Positions 21,726 through 34,250 of a stretch of DNA of 64,000 nt are shown in pieces. Numbering within the stretch: position 1 is the stretch's first letter; each line of letters opens with the position of its first letter. The stretch covers positions 3,554,449 to 3,618,448 of the forward strand of contig JAJEKV010000102.1 of assembly GCA_021234155.1 (NCBI GenBank), given 5' to 3'. Source of the stretch: Isoetes taiwanensis (lineage: Eukaryota > Streptophyta > Lycopodiopsida > Isoetales > Isoetaceae). The notes beneath the pieces were generated by a model, which had not been told where the DNA came from, did no database searches, and was given only the letters and a program-made list of their open reading frames with translations. The position numbers and the translations under genes were made by a program.

Positions 21726-21949
21726 GAGGCTTAAATGTTCCAAAAGATTATAAATTAAGCCAAAATGGACTCATCCGGGTCACTTCACTCCGCATTGCAG
21801 TGACTTATAGCACTCCATTCTAGTTTCCCAATCCATATGGACCCCATCTTAAAAAAAATTCCCGCAATGGGGAGGCGGCTCCTCCCCCCCCCCTCCCCCC
21901 GTGCCAACCAGCGAAGATGGGCATCATTTATATTTGAATTATAATCCTT

Positions 21950-24580
21950 GAGTCAAATTTAAGCTTTAATCATGTTGAATAATATTAATGGCCAAGACCC
22001 TTAGAGTTAGAACCAAAACCCTTAAGCTAGATAGAGACAACATTTGCATTAATCTTAGCTTAGTTGTTGCTCTTATCTTGCCAACCGTATTCTTGTCTAC
22101 ACATAGGTAGTATAACCAAATCTTTTTCTTAGCAACCCAGCTAGTTGCCAAGGGCTTAGAAATTGTTGTCACACGTTGGTATGCCACACCAACACATGCT
22201 ATAAATGCACCATCATCAAATTAATCTTACGCCATACCTTGTATCATAGATAATTATCCCAACAATTCATCCTACCTAGTTAATTTAGCCCAACACACCA
22301 AATGCGGCCATAACCATAAGTTTTTTGCCAGCCCATAATAGTAAATAAGTACCTTTCTCACCCCTAGTAAAAAGTGCCAAATCTGGGGATCATTTGGGTT
22401 TAGAGTATATAAAGGCATAAATATAGAGATCGTGAGTGAATAAACATAAATAATTGTTGTTGTGGTAGTATTAGGCTGCCTTGTGCACTTTAGGATAGTC
22501 AAATGGGTCGGGAAACTTCGTTGTAGATCCTTGAGCCCTCGACCACGAGAGCCACTCGACAACATCAACTTTTGAAAGCGGCACCCTTATGGAGGAAACT
22601 TCCAGAAAGCAAAGTCAAGATGATGCACAAAGGAAGCCCAAACACAAATAATAAAGAGAAACCTACTGAAAGGATGATTGAGACATCAAGAATAGACACA
22701 CGAGTTGCCAACAAGAGCTATGCAACAACTAATGGGCATCATGGCGGGTTACACCATGGATCACATTAGGGAGGAACATCTTGTAGTCAAGGATATTCTC
22801 CACGTACCATATTGTCTCGAGAAAGGGCTCCACATCGACGACTATTGTCACAATCCACCACCAACAAGTTGATGACTTCATCGACTATTGACATCACGAG
22901 TTTCTAAAAGAGACCGGATATATCCCTTAGAAAGAGTAACTATCTCAGATATCTGAGGCCATAGTAGTATCTGAGGCAAGAACGGACTATCGAGAAATCG
23001 AGATGCGGCCGCATCAACAACCAATTTCCTCCTCGTCATCCCCAATACTTCAGAGCAGCTACATCAACCTCGATAGCACCTTCTCAAGATCATGACGACC
23101 TTCTACTTTAGAGATTGGAGGTCAAACACCAACAAGAAGAGATATCATGGGAGACCAAATACTAGCATTACTAACTAAGTAGTCAAGATTATAGTCCCTG
23201 CATATGGATGCAAATAGACTTTTCTCAGGAAGAGAAGCTGCACAGTTGGTAAAGCACTCAACATTGTCATTAGTCTTATAACAGCAGCATGCGACCGCCA
23301 AGATGGAGAATCGAATCGACACGATCAACACAACAGTATCGATTCAAGAAATAGAAGGATCATCCTCAAATCTTGTAATCTCCAAGGCGGGATGAACCCG
23401 ACATGAAAAGATTCTAGAGAGTGGAGAACATTACCTTCAAGCTTTTGAGGCGTGGACACCAACACCCTACATTGTCCACTTCTCAAATCCATTGGCATGG
23501 ATAGCTTTAACAAAGGAAATCAACATCAACATTGGGGATGAGCATAATCAGAATATGTTCAACAAAAAGAGCAGGGCACATGAATGATTATACAACAACT
23601 CCAAGGAGATCAGATTTTTTAGCAAAATCGTGGATCACCATCTTGCTCTTTAGCGATTAATGGCGACACCAGACTTTTAGCAAGCAAGAGGACCCTATCA
23701 GATAGTTGATTATCTTAGAATTATGGGTAATAACATCCATAATGGGATTGGGAATGAAACTTTAAATTTTTGTCATTCTTTTTGAAATGATGGACCCGAA
23801 AATTGAGCAAAGATTCAAAGATTGGGAAGAAAAACATATGGAGCACTAAAATTATATACATTTGCCGACAAATATCCAACATATTGGAATCTCTTCGTGA
23901 GCTTGATCACCTTGCTAAGCATACTAGGATAACCATTGGCCATGTATATGACCAGTACTTCCACAACATAAGGAATAATTAGACCAATGAAGAGAAGCAC
24001 TCTAAACAAGTCCAAGCCAGCCTTCTTAGATGGCATCAATTCAAGGTGGAACTATTTCAAGAGGGTAATAAATTGCATAGTTTTGTGTTCCAAAGGAAAT
24101 AATATAAATAAGTCTTTAATCAGAACCTTGCACCTCCTAGTTTGAGATACCTTTAGGAGCAAGACTCTTAAGTCTAAATCTAGGCCGATAATTATGGCAA
24201 GGTGAAAGCAATTAGCAAAGACCAAAAGGAGCGAGTCACAAGTTCGACATCAACCTTAGAGAGCAAAAGTGAAGCATCGACACCAAAGTATGTATATTAG
24301 CAAAGTATGACCGCATAATAGACGCGGAATATTAATTACGGCTAAGGCAATAAGTGATTATCATAAGCAAGAGATGTCTATCCGCAACAAATGGCAAGCA
24401 CCTCACAATTAAAGTTAAAGAAGTAATTTCAGTCATGCAGCGCGTGTCGATTAAACAATTACTTAAGTGCATCATGAGGATGAGGTCGCATATACCTACC
24501 TAAGCTAAACGTGTCGACCAAAAACAAGAGTAAGAAGGAAGATGCTACTTGAATTGACCATTGCTAAGATAATCAAAGAA
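21950..24580 (+). mobile_element. Chromovirus 5' region, decayed (unit 1)
   Basis: A likely LTR covers about 21970-22560, with TATA box tatataaa at 22406-22413 and an A/T-rich polyadenylation-like stretch after it. Gag and protease cannot be read reliably: short fragments in changing frames, one with F-K-D-W-E-E-K-H near 23810. The assignment rests on the reverse transcriptase and integrase that follow on the same strand. Confidence 0.45.
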
Positions 24581-25150
24581 GTCCACGATATATCTTGGAT
24601 CAAATATAGAGGCATAGAGTGTGAAATCATTCTTGCACCAAATGCAGAGCCGACACAAGAAAGCTCTTTATAGAATGAGCACTTCGAGGCTAAGCGAGCT
24701 CAAGATGTAGTTGTAGAGTTGCTTTCGACTTTGGGATATTCTCGCCAGGATGGAAGTCGAAAGATGTATATTAACCATTGTGACTCAACAAAGCGGACAC
24801 AAGGTAATGGATCAGCCCCCAAAGAGCAAGATTCTTCTACAAAATCGACAAGGTCGGCCGATCATAAAAATAAGCACCAGGAGGAAGATATTCATAAAGC
24901 TGCTTGAGAACACAATATGGGCACTATGAGTTCACGGTAATGCCCACGAGTCTATCCGAATGCTCAAATACTTTTATGCACTTGATGAATAACATCTTGA
25001 GATTTCTTAGGCGAGGTTACACATCAATTTTTTTCAACGACATCGTGATCTCTGACAAATAAATGAGGATCATGCAGTCCATTTGAGAAGAGTCTTGGAA
25101 GTTAAGACTTCCACTTTGGCAAGCTTTTAAGTATCATTTTGCAATGCCAT
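24580..25150 (+). pseudogene. Ty3/gypsy reverse transcriptase remnant (unit 1)
   Basis: Pieces in several frames match the enzyme's order: E-I-I-L-A-P-N-A-E-P, E-L-L-S-T-L-G-Y-S region, Q-E-E-D-I-H-K-A-A, Y-E-F-T, then N-T-F-M-H-L-M-N-N-type and a damaged F-F-N-D-I-V-I. Unit 2 is easier to read (54540-55150). Confidence 0.7.
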
Positions 25151-25249
25151 CTCCGCCGACAAAGCGAATTACGCAAGAAGATGAGAGAAGCCATCTCCCC
25201 TAGCATGGAGTTCAAGCACATATGGGCTGAGTCTTTGCAAGAAGCTGGG

Positions 25250-26450
25250 GCCGGATAAGGAAAGAGAGACCTTCAAACATTTTAAAAAGGAAGGCAATCT
25301 TTTATATCACAAGAACAAGCTATGCATACACGAAGCATCGGGAAAGGGAAGCTAATCTTACATGACACACACAATAGTCCTATTGCCGGTCATGAATGAT
25401 TTATAAAAATCTACTTCAAGATTGAAGCGGCTACTTACGTAGGGCATGAAAAAAGCGGATAGCCAAGTGTATCCAAGATGCCCGGTTGTGTCAATCGGAC
25501 AAAGCGAAACAACCCGAATCTGGGAGCTTGGAAACTTTGGCAATGCCCGGGCGCCAAGTGGGAAGTTATCAGCATGGATTTCATAGCGGTCCCTTCAAAG
25601 GACTGACAAGGAGCTTTGATGCCTTGATCATTGTGGTAGATAAATTATTCTAAATGACATTCTTGCCATGCACTTCCTGATTAACCGCTTTGAATGCGGC
25701 CTTTATTATCTACATAAGAGATTTTTTATAGATTGCATGGAATACCCGGCGATCACTCGATAGAGATCGAAGTCATCAATACCTTTTGGCATGACTTCTT
25801 GACCGCGATCTGCACCAACTTGTGGATGAGTTTTGCTTGTCATCGTAGTTGGATGGGAAAATGTAGTCGCCAAGAGAACCCTTGGAGGACGTTGAAAACT
25901 ATATTTGGAACAAAGCAATTCAAATGGGCGATTACATCCCACCCTAGTTGAGTTAGGTTTTACAATATCTGAAGAGTCATTGAAGATGTTTCCCTTCATG
26001 GTCGATTCCACGGTTATCAATGCTTGACCCAAAAATTTGGCACAATCTAGTGTCAAAGGTGGGAGTTTTTTCTCAACAAGCGATGGCGGAATATGCAACA
26101 ACTTGTGGTAGAAGTCGCGAGAATATCTTCAAACAATAAGGGCACATCAGAAGGAGTCTAACAGATAGACATAAAACTCCTCGAAATTTTTGTGGGAGAT
26201 AGAGTTTGGTTCAACTAAAAGGTAAAACAAGCCAAGCTCATCCACAATTGTAACAAACTTGGAAAGATAAGAGGGGCCTTTGAAGATTGTCAAGCGAATA
26301 AGAGGCCCGTCATATAAACAAACTCACCGGCCCTTCTAAGGTTTATAAGGTCTTCTCATTGAGCCTACTCAAGAGGATACCCCCGGAGGAGGTATTGGAG
26401 ACTCAATCTTATTGAAATGATGAGGGAATAGAATTGAAATAGTTCCGAAT
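25250..26450 (+). pseudogene. Ty3/gypsy integrase remnant (unit 1)
   Basis: Damaged zinc-binding and core pieces: E-G-N-L-L-Y-H-K-N-K, then S-M-D-F-I-A-V and A-L-I-I-V-V-D-K-L. The C-terminal part contains S-L-L-K-R at about 26370. Orthologous with 55250-56450. Confidence 0.7.
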
Positions 26451-26499
26451 CAATTCTTGACAAAGCGTTCAGAAAATAAGTAGGTCTTAATTTCTTCAA

Positions 26500-26670
26500 T
26501 GTTTATTTGGTCAAGTGGGAAGCACTTTCGAGTGGAAGGCGCGACATAGGTATTGAAGCAAGATCTAGAGACACCAATACCAACAATTTATGGAGGCCCG
26601 ATTGGACAAGTCATCTCCCAATTGTTCGACACCAACCGTCCGGATGCTCTTGGCTTAAGCTTGTGTATAT
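26500..26670 (+). pseudogene. Chromodomain at integrase C-terminus (unit 1)
   Basis: V-K-W-E-A-L-S opens the domain at 26508. It is followed by frame-shifted matches to the clean unit 2 reading at 56507-56668. Confidence 0.6.
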
Positions 26671-26734
26671 CTTAGTATTAAGTGCCAGCATACATTCTAA
26701 GGGCTGGATTGGGATACATCGTGGAAGTCTTGGG

Positions 26735-27250
26735 CATGGGCGATGATGAAGTCCCCGGGCGTTCTCTAAGCGATCGCATACCAGTGTCATGACCAGAAGG
26801 GTCATATAAGAGGAGTGCATCATCATGAGCAATGATGGGATCATTAGAGTATTCCCTAGCTTAAATCTTGGGGGCCATGATGCGCTGCGGTATCGTGACC
26901 AAAGGGATCATCTACAATGCGTACGGGATGGAAGTGGGCGATGATGAGATCATCGTTAGGATGTTTGCTATGCCACAATGCCGCGGCATGTGCACATGAC
27001 CATAGGGGTCATGATGAGGTAAAGCATGATCATGCACAATGATGGAATAAAATCGAGATGTTTAGAGCTTAAATCGGGGGCATGAGGCGCTGCTTGAGTG
27101 TACACAATCAATGAAATCTTGTACAAGATAGCACATGATCATGGGCGATGAGTGGATCATCTTAAAGCGTTCCTGTCTCCGATTATGCGAGGGCCATGAT
27201 CGAGTGCAAGGTAGTAGGGGTAACCTTGAGCTAGTAGTTTGGCTCAAAGG
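26735..27250. repeat. Degenerate tandem repeat, units near 100 bases (unit 1)
   Basis: About five diverged units, each with variants of gggcgatgatgagatcat, agcttaaat and tgaccataagggtcat. It lies between the chromodomain and the next LTR and may be the 3' end of the chromovirus. Confidence 0.6.
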
Positions 27251-27975
27251 CGGTGGGGGTGATCCCCTAAAACCTTAATTTATTAACTAGAAATTAATAT
27301 AATGTGCTATCATGCGGGCCAATGAAGGGGTATGAAGAGGGGCACGTTAGGAAGATAGAATGTTAGTCACGTACATCCAGTGCAGGACTATTGAGCTCAC
27401 TGGGCGGGGGCAGGAATAAAGGACTAGGTCAAGCATCAGTGGTAGACCCATGCCCACAGCAAAGTCCATCTGAAGACCATGCGGGGTCAAGAAAAAGACC
27501 GAATGAATAAATGGCGGCCCGTTGAAGTCTGATCGAGTCGTGAGATTCCGGGCACATAAAGAAGCGGTTGCCAGTTCCTGAAAGTTAGGCTCTGATCTAG
27601 GAGTTGGTAACAAGATCGGCACACACACCCTATTTTGGGCCCCAAAGCCATTGTACTATATATATGAGTAAAAAGATAGAACTCATTTTTTAGATGAGCA
27701 TTAGCCCTTATCTCTTGTTTTTTCTCTCGATTTACGAGAGCTCATATATACATTGATATCAAAAGTTGGCATTCTCTTCATTTGTTGTGTATTGATTCAT
27801 TTTCCCTATCAGTTCTTTTTTGTTGTTCTCTTACCGTCCAGCGTGACACTCCGGCGGGGCTCTCCCTATTTGATCAAAGGGTCCTCATAGAGAGGCTGTC
27901 TTGCGGGGAATCCCGAACCGGACCCTAAATACTATCGCCATTGCGGGAGTCTCATTCCTTTTCTCTCTTCTCAAT
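27251..27975 (+). mobile_element. Leader/LTR-like region before gag (unit 1)
   Basis: Contains a TATA-like tatatatatgag near 27656 and, at 27933-27948, tatcgccattgcggga. The latter resembles the primer site for tRNA-Asp used by some Ty3/gypsy elements. The gag start follows 28 bases later. LTR borders are not seen. Confidence 0.4.
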
Positions 27976-28930
27976 ATGTCTGCTCGTGCTTTCTCTGAGG
28001 AACTCCTTAGTAAGCGGCCTAAAGATTGGAAGCCATCCCGGCTATCAGCCTTGTGACATGTATGATCGACTATGATATCGAGGGAGTCGTTAATGCGCTC
28101 CGTGCTTTCGGTCGGTGCCGCCCTACCCTCGTGTCCATTCTAAGCCCAAGGTCCCCTATTTCTGCGGTACCTCTCAGCCCGGTCAGCCACACCATGCCGG
28201 TCCAACCCTCCTCATTGCTGAGGACTCTAGACAACACTTACATCCATATCCCTTGGTCACACTCCCTTGCCTTAGCCTTTTTTCTCCCTCCCGGGGATGG
28301 GCTATCCTCATGTCTTTTTGGTCCTACCATGTCCATGAATGTCGGTCCTCCCCATCCTTCATTTTCGGTCTGTATACCAGCATCGCGATCTCAAGATCAA
28401 TGGGGCGGCTCCCAGGCCCTTGCCAATGGGCGTTCCTCTCTGGACCCTCGGTTTCTCGTCTCTATGCACTTTTTTCCGGCCGCGGCTATATCTCAAGGTT
28501 ATATTCCGGCTTATGCCCCACTTATCTACCACGCGGGGTCCACCTCCATCCCACATTCCAAAATCTTAGGCGACATATTCCACTTTTGGAATACCAAAGG
28601 AAAGCCCCGTGATCAAGTGCCCAAACTCACATGGAAGAATTTGAGGCGTGGCTATCCTCAATGGCCCACGCTCAACCTCAACTCAGTTCCACATCTTCTC
28701 ACCGCATTTAGCGTGGAGCCCCTCATCGATGGCTCATAGCCAGCAAAGCCATTAAAAACAAAGCTGGCAAAGAGATGAAGATGGCATTTCTCTCACATTA
28801 TGGCCACGGATGGATGATCAACAACTCATGAAGCAGCAAATGATCTTGATTATTACCCGCGGGCGAGGGTACGCGGATTGCCTTCACATTCTTCGGCAAG
28901 CTCAATTGGAGCTCGGTTGCTAAAATTATG
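27976..28930 (+). pseudogene. Ty3/gypsy gag-like ORF (unit 1, frameshifted)
   Basis: Same start as 58010 in unit 2, but the frame breaks early at CTG/CAG sites and continues in pieces (28026-28739, 28115-28612). Compare the unit 2 entry. Confidence 0.6.
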
Positions 28931-29260
28931 CCTGGCTTGTTGAGGCCTTTTGTGTTGCTTCCTTCATTTCCGGCGATGCTGGAATCTCCACTAGCACCAT
29001 TTCTTCCATGGCGGTTAATGGCGCTTTACTCATCAAGTCCTCCCCCTGCAGCAACATCCCAAAGGTCTTACGCCTACAAAACATCTTTGCATTCTTTCCT
29101 TCCAAGCGAAGACCAGCTTCTCCATGAAATATTTCCACACCATTTAACAGAGATGATCCAAGTCTAGATTTGCCATTGGCTCTGTGATACCAATGTGAAA
29201 ACAGACAACAAGTATTAGAGATCGAGTATTCTAACAACACTTTTGTCTAGGCAAATTGGA
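28926..29260 (-). mobile_element. Copia-like element 5' end, minus strand (unit 1)
   Basis: On the minus strand a damaged Met primer site (29177-29193) follows LTR-like sequence. After it a frame contains I-F-H-G-E-A-G. Unit 2 has the cleaner primer site and gag start. Confidence 0.5.
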
Positions 29261-29305
29261 TTCTTACTTCATTGTTTAATAGTTTGGCAACCAACTTATT
29301 AATAT

Positions 29306-30930
29306 TGTGGCGTTCCAGCACAGTATATGCCCCAGGACGTATACCGTACTGCCTCGTCATAGCGATACCACGACCTCGGTGGCGATATGCGCGGCTGGCG
29401 TCATAACCCGGTGGAAGTAGCCCTAGGGGGCAATTTGCGGAAAATATGTGCAACTATTAATGTGCACATTTTCCAATGTACGTAATGGGGCACACATTTA
29501 CAAGTGGACACTTCATGCCGTGGGCCACATAGGTGCAATTAATGTGCACATTTTCCAATGTACACATTAATGTGGGCACATTTCCCGTATTGCACATTTG
29601 GCCACCTAACCCTTAAAGAGCGTGGGCCCATTTCCAATTATCCCACATGCCAAAGGGATAATTGGAAACTAATAACCCGCATCCTATATAGGGTAGAAAC
29701 CACAAGCTAGCCCAATTTTTCGATTTTAGGGCTTAGGGCTCTGTTTTGGGCGCCTCAGCAATGGCGCCTCAGACTGCTGCACAGGAGAATTACATCCTTG
29801 GTTTCCTTGATTCGGCGTCTGTTGAGGATGGTGGGGCTTCGGATCAGGAGCCCCTCAAGGATCAGGTATTTGGCCAATTAGATAGTCTAAGCCTATTTTT
29901 AGTCATTGAATGGTGGGGTTTAGCCTGACCGTTGCCCATAGCAGCCCTCTAGATCTCTGAATGCTTGAATCCTAACTAAAGAACCTAACTCTATGTTGTG
30001 GAATTAGATCTAGTTCTTTAGTTCTCTGTAATATATGGATGATCTCTGACTCCTTGTATTGGGAAGGGGGTAGAGACCTAAAGCTTTGTAGTTGATGCTC
30101 TAGGTAGCCTCTCCTAGCACCATGGGTCTGACTGTGCCTGAGAGCCACACTTAGGGGATGTGGGTGAAGGGCGGTGGCTGAGAAGGAGGTTCATGTCCTG
30201 ACTCTTGAACAATCCCTGCAGTGTGTAAGGCCTACGGGGATCACATTGTATTAGGTCAATGGCTTTGCCAACGCTGGCGATGCTTGGGCAAGGCATGGGC
30301 TGTGCCGTGAAGTGGTGTTCACTTTCCGGTGGGTTCGATTGAATGCGAGGCGGTGGCCCTCTAGTCCTGTAGTCGTATGTAGATCTCACGGAGGGTGATC
30401 CTACACGCTTCATCGGGCCCGGGAGAAGATGAGCCCGAGGGGTAGCCCTCTTGGCTATGCATCCGTGAATTTCTGATGGAGTCGACACTTTTCAGACCAC
30501 TCTGCAAAGGTGCAGGAAGAAGCCCGGATGGAGTGGACAACCCTAAGCCATGTTCATATGCCAGCCAAATCCATTGCCATAGTGCAATGCGCAATGAACT
30601 CACGGAGACAAGCCGTCGAACCATCGCTGAGTACGAGCCTTGGGTAGGACCCTATGTGATGTCTTTGATCTTTGTCTATCACGGTCCATATTGGAGGACC
30701 ATTCTTACGTGATGGTCATATGATGTTGATGTATATTAACTCTTGACATGTATGTTGCCTTCCTTGTCATTGAGCCACGAGGAGGCGGGGTGTGGCCCTT
30801 CCTCTTCCACTGGAACCGTCGCGGTTCGCGATTAATGCATGGAGAGCCTGTATTAGCATGGAAACAGTATGGGATGAGACTCCCTGATTTGTATCACGGT
30901 GTTACACATTATCTGAGTAAAGGGCGTCGT
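29306..30930 (+). mobile_element. LTR B (unit 1)
   Basis: Starts with tgtggcgttcc, matching tgtgacgctcc in unit 2, and ends before a corrupted primer site at about 30931. Holds the 34-base palindromes (29538-29571 intact, 29456-29486 damaged), TATA box tatata at 29685-29690, and a 55-codon open stretch from ATG 29761 with a donor-like cag|gtattt at 29865. Confidence 0.7.
29761..29928 (+). CDS. Short ORF inside LTR B, downstream of its TATA box (unit 1)
   Basis: Starts M-A-P-Q-T-A-A-Q-E-N-Y-I and is acidic. It lies about 75 bases after the TATA box. A splice-donor-like cag|gtattt occurs at 29865, so the first part could be a leader exon. The unit 2 equivalent (59860-60000) has no open frame, though the donor sequence is unchanged. 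Coding status is doubtful. Confidence 0.3.
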   Translation: MAPQTAAQENYILGFLDSASVEDGGASDQEPLKDQVFGQLDSLSLFLVIEWWGLA

Positions 30931-31525
30931 GCGTGTGAGCTATGTTCTTGAAATTAGAGCAAAAGCAGCCATATTCCAAATGCCACCTAACAATGAATCC
31001 TCAAACCTCTGAAAATGAAATTTTTTTCTCATTTTGTAGTTTATACTAAACTAATGTGATTAAAATGAATAGAAAGTAAAAGACTAAAATCGATGAGCCC
31101 ACATCAAAAGTAAGGAATTTGATCTCTACATTCGTAGCGAGACGTTCTAGAACCTAGAAATCGGTACGGTATAGCGATGAACGACTGACACCAAAAAGTT
31201 GTAAATTCTGATAAAATACCTTGATAATTTCTAAAGTCGCTAAAGATTAGTAGATTTAGCATGTTACATGTTGATTAATAAATTCAGGCCTGTATCTCCT
31301 GCGTCGGCGCCGGAGGCCCGAGGTTTCTAGATTCTAAGGAATGGGCTGAAACGCGTGAACCTATGATAGGTGTTTTAGATGCAGCAGACAACCCAAAAGG
31401 TGTTTAGAAGTTGACCTAAATTTGGCCCTAAATGAACGGACCCCCTCCCATTTTTTCTGTTCTTCCCTAGAACTTATTTCCGTCTTTGTCGAGATCTTAG
31501 TAACAGCTCAGGTCGATAAGCGTAA
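30931..31525 (+). promoter_or_regulatory. Leader and promoter block of the H3-like ORF (unit 1, damaged)
   Basis: Equivalent to 61051-61690. The two dyad elements are recognisable but corrupted (near 31110-31160 and 31290-31360). The TATA box reads ccctaaatg here instead of ccctataaatag. Confidence 0.45.
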
Positions 31526-32757
31526 GATGATGGCCCTTAGAAGCAAGAAGCCTGCAAGGCTTCTTGAAGCCCGGATCTCCGTGCCGGAAGTGGTCGGCCT
31601 CTTTCACGGGATTCTCCGGGAGGCGCCCTCCCACGGCGATCTTACGTCGGCGAGAAGCGGTGGGGCGGGGCGACCACCTGAGCTCTTGGAATAGGCGGGC
31701 GTCATGAGCAGTCTCAAACCCAATCGCCTGGCGGGGAGGAAGAAGCGAGCAGCAGCGGGAGCAACACCAGGCGCCAACCCACAGGAGGGCGAGAGGCAGG
31801 CCCGAGGGACCCATAGCAACCAGGAGCAACCCGGTGAGATCCTGCCCGGAGGAAGCAGAAGAAGGCTTGGCGGCCTTGAACTCACCCAGGAAGAAGAAGG
31901 CGACCACCGCCTTACGTCCATAATCTGGCTGGAAGCGCCAGCGGGAGAAGCGAGACAAAAAGAGCCGGGAGAAGGCGAGCAGAGCCTGACAGCGGACAGA
32001 AGAAGGAGGAGCCAAAGCCGTAAAGCGTCAAGAGGAAGTTAGTAGGTGAGCGAGCGAAGGTCCCGTCATCAACTTGGCCCGGAATGAGGAGGAGTTAGCC
32101 TTCCGCAAACCCATTTCCGGACCAAGACTTCACGGTGATGCGAGGCATGAGGCGGGGCAGCTCAGCCAGCCGATGCGTGAGAAGGAATCCCGAGCGGTAG
32201 AGGCGAGAGCCCGGAATGAGTGGCTGAAAGCCCCGTTCTGCGGCATGGACGGAGGTCAAAGAGCCCACAGCCTGGCAGGGAGAGCATATGTGATGGGCCC
32301 CTAAGGGTCTGTCGAGAAGAAGATCAAGGCAACACATGGCCCAGTGGGAGGCCACCAGCGCTATATTGCCGGGGAGCCGAGGGTGAGAGCGATTGAAGCG
32401 GACACCCGTGAAAACCCGAACGAAGCCCCCACCAAAGCCCAGCCTCCCTGAGAGCACCCGGGGAAGAAGCGGAGCAAGAAGAAGAAATTTGGAGAGCGGG
32501 GGCACTCAAGGAGATCCGCCACTTCGGAAAAGGATTCTGGACTACGATCCCGAGCCCGTTCAGCGTTTGGTCAGCGAAGTCGCCTGCATACCGCCGGACA
32601 TATGCGTGGCAGACGAGATCTTTGCTTTGTGTTTACAAGAAGCGGCGAAGCGCGCAAGTAAAGCATTTTGAAGATTCCAGCGGCTGCGGTGCATGCGAAA
32701 GGTTACCCTCATGAGGCGGGATATGTATCTTGCGAGGCATCAAGTGAGCGACCTTGA
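31526..32757 (+). pseudogene. Histone H3-like ORF, unit 1 reading
   Basis: Equivalent to 61691-62949. It begins M-M-A and ends with R-K-V-T-L-M-R-R-D-M-Y-L-A-R-H near 32696-32745. The middle keeps P-V-Q-R-L-V-S-E-V-A, closer to the H3 block P-F-Q-R-L-V-R-E than the unit 2 reading, then L-C-L-Q-E-A-A. G-A-L-K-E-I-R-H-F is present in a third frame at about 32499. Thus each unit preserves different parts of the same H3 fold. The N-terminal 300 codons are rich in Arg, Glu, Gln and Pro, with no domain I recognise. Confidence 0.7.
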
Positions 32758-33438
32758 GTTTTATGAAATAAGCTGAAAATTTTGTTAATATAAAGAAGAT
32801 TTTGGCCGTAAATAAGTCATCAAACCTTGTTTAAATAGGTCAGATATGATCCCTAGCGCGCGTTTTAATTAAATTTGGAGTTTTAGAGCAAAAGAGTCCA
32901 GAGCGATGTGCATGTGGGAATGATTTCTACATTTTAAAGAAATCGGTGGGCATGGCGTGGACATGCTAAAATGCAGAGGCGGCTCCAAATCGACCAGAAT
33001 GAGGGGTCAGTGCGCCTAACTTCGATGAGTTTAGTGGAGTGCGACCTTGCCGATGCGGGAGCCGAGTAATCTGGCCCAATTAGGACCCATGTCTCTACGT
33101 GGCGCCCGGAATGATTTCTACATTTTAGAAATCGTACAGGCATAGCAATCGAAGACCCGTCTCATTCTTCACCAGCGATCTCCCATTTGCACAATGGGAC
33201 ATTAAATCCTTAGCATGCTCAAACCCTAGAAATATACTTCAAACTTGCAGTTGCATCACTTAATAGAATTCGAATTGCCTAATTTGATAAATTTTAGGCC
33301 ATCAAAAATTGGGTTTCCCTTTTCTATAAATAAGTTCCCATTTCTCATTTGGCACCACCGCAAATTTGCTCTCCTTGCTTAAGGCGATCTTCGAGCTCTG
33401 GCTTACGCATCGTTTGATACTCCTTCTTTGCTAGATCA
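32758..33438 (+). promoter_or_regulatory. Second promoter block (unit 1)
   Basis: Carries two damaged copies of the gtctcac...gtgagac dyad (cores atttctacattt at about 32922 and 33114) and TATA box tataaata at 33325-33332, about 107 bases before the ATG at 33439. Equivalent to 62950-63656. Confidence 0.55.
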
Positions 33439-34250
33439 ATGGCCTTTGCTGATTTGGTGATGAGTGCGAGCGCCCGGTGCTTATCTTCGGGCGGGATGTC
33501 GACATCTTCAAGTCTTTAATGAAGAAATCGACGGCATCCAAGCTGTTGAATGCAACCCGGCATATGAAATGGTGCCAATTCGGTAAGGTGGGACTCCTTG
33601 TTCAAGTCCCCGCGCACCGGATCGCCGTTTCCCGCCCATCTCTTCAAGCAGCGAAGCGATGTCCCCAACTTATCGCCAAGTACTAAACTAACAAAGCGCC
33701 AAAGGCTACGACTACATGGTCACAGCGATAGCAGGGACCGGCCGCCTCTCTTACCGCCCGTATCTTTGCTTATCCCACGGCGCCGAGAACCCGATGGGGG
33801 CAACCTCATATCCTCAGAGGAGTAGACCCATAGCGGTGCAGAGGAGAAACGGCGGATGTTGTTGCAATATCCAGCGAGGAGCGAGAAAGCAAGAAGGATG
33901 AAGAAGAGTCGGACGGCGAAGGATACGAACTCATTTCGGGCGAGAAAAAGAAGCTTGGCGCCAAGGAGGCGAGGCCGTCAACCGGCGAGCGGCGGGCATG
34001 ATTGCTCCCCGCACCGGGCTGGGCAAGCCCCATCATCGGCGGAGAGAATTACCTACTCCTGGCGACATCGAAACTTCGAATCTCGCGAGGAGAGAACCGA
34101 GGAGTTGAATGGCCTCCACCGGCTGCAGCGGGCCGACATAGACGACTTCGCCATTCAGGAACCTCGGGCTTTCGCTTCAAGTGAAGTCCAGACACCTACC
34201 GCAGGGAGGCGACCTCGATATCCGACTCGGCGCCAGGCGAATTGTGGGTA
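33439..34250 (+). pseudogene. Unrecognised ORF behind second promoter block (unit 1)
   Basis: Starts M-A-F-A-D-L. Matching reading continues in shifted frames through 33477-33686 and 33716-33901 and perhaps to 34251. The later part is very basic (K-K-S-R-T-A-K, R-A-R-K-R-S). The unit 2 copy is open for 104 codons. No domain is recognised. It may be a gag-like ORF of the same element. Confidence 0.4.

Larger units (their letters stand above)
4771..33762 (+). repeat. Direct duplication, unit 1 (part alignable to unit 2)
   Basis: From about 4771 the sequence matches the stretch starting about 35101 in the same orientation, element by element, until the second unit runs off the window. Offsets between matched points stay near 30.0 kb, for example 5869 with 35854, 13509 with 43501, 25358 with 55350 and 33439 with 63657. 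They drift by a few hundred bases through small indels. Unit 1 probably continues to about 35100, giving a period near 30.3 kb. Confidence 0.92.

Noticed and set aside
28026-28739. 237-residue frame in the unit 1 gag region
   Set aside because: It is the gag sequence read in a shifted frame after CTG/CAG damage; unit 2 gives the proper frame from 58010.
31497-32015. Long minus-strand frames opposite the H3-like ORF
   Set aside because: They are GC-rich antisense frames; the plus strand carries the recognisable histone blocks and the promoter elements.
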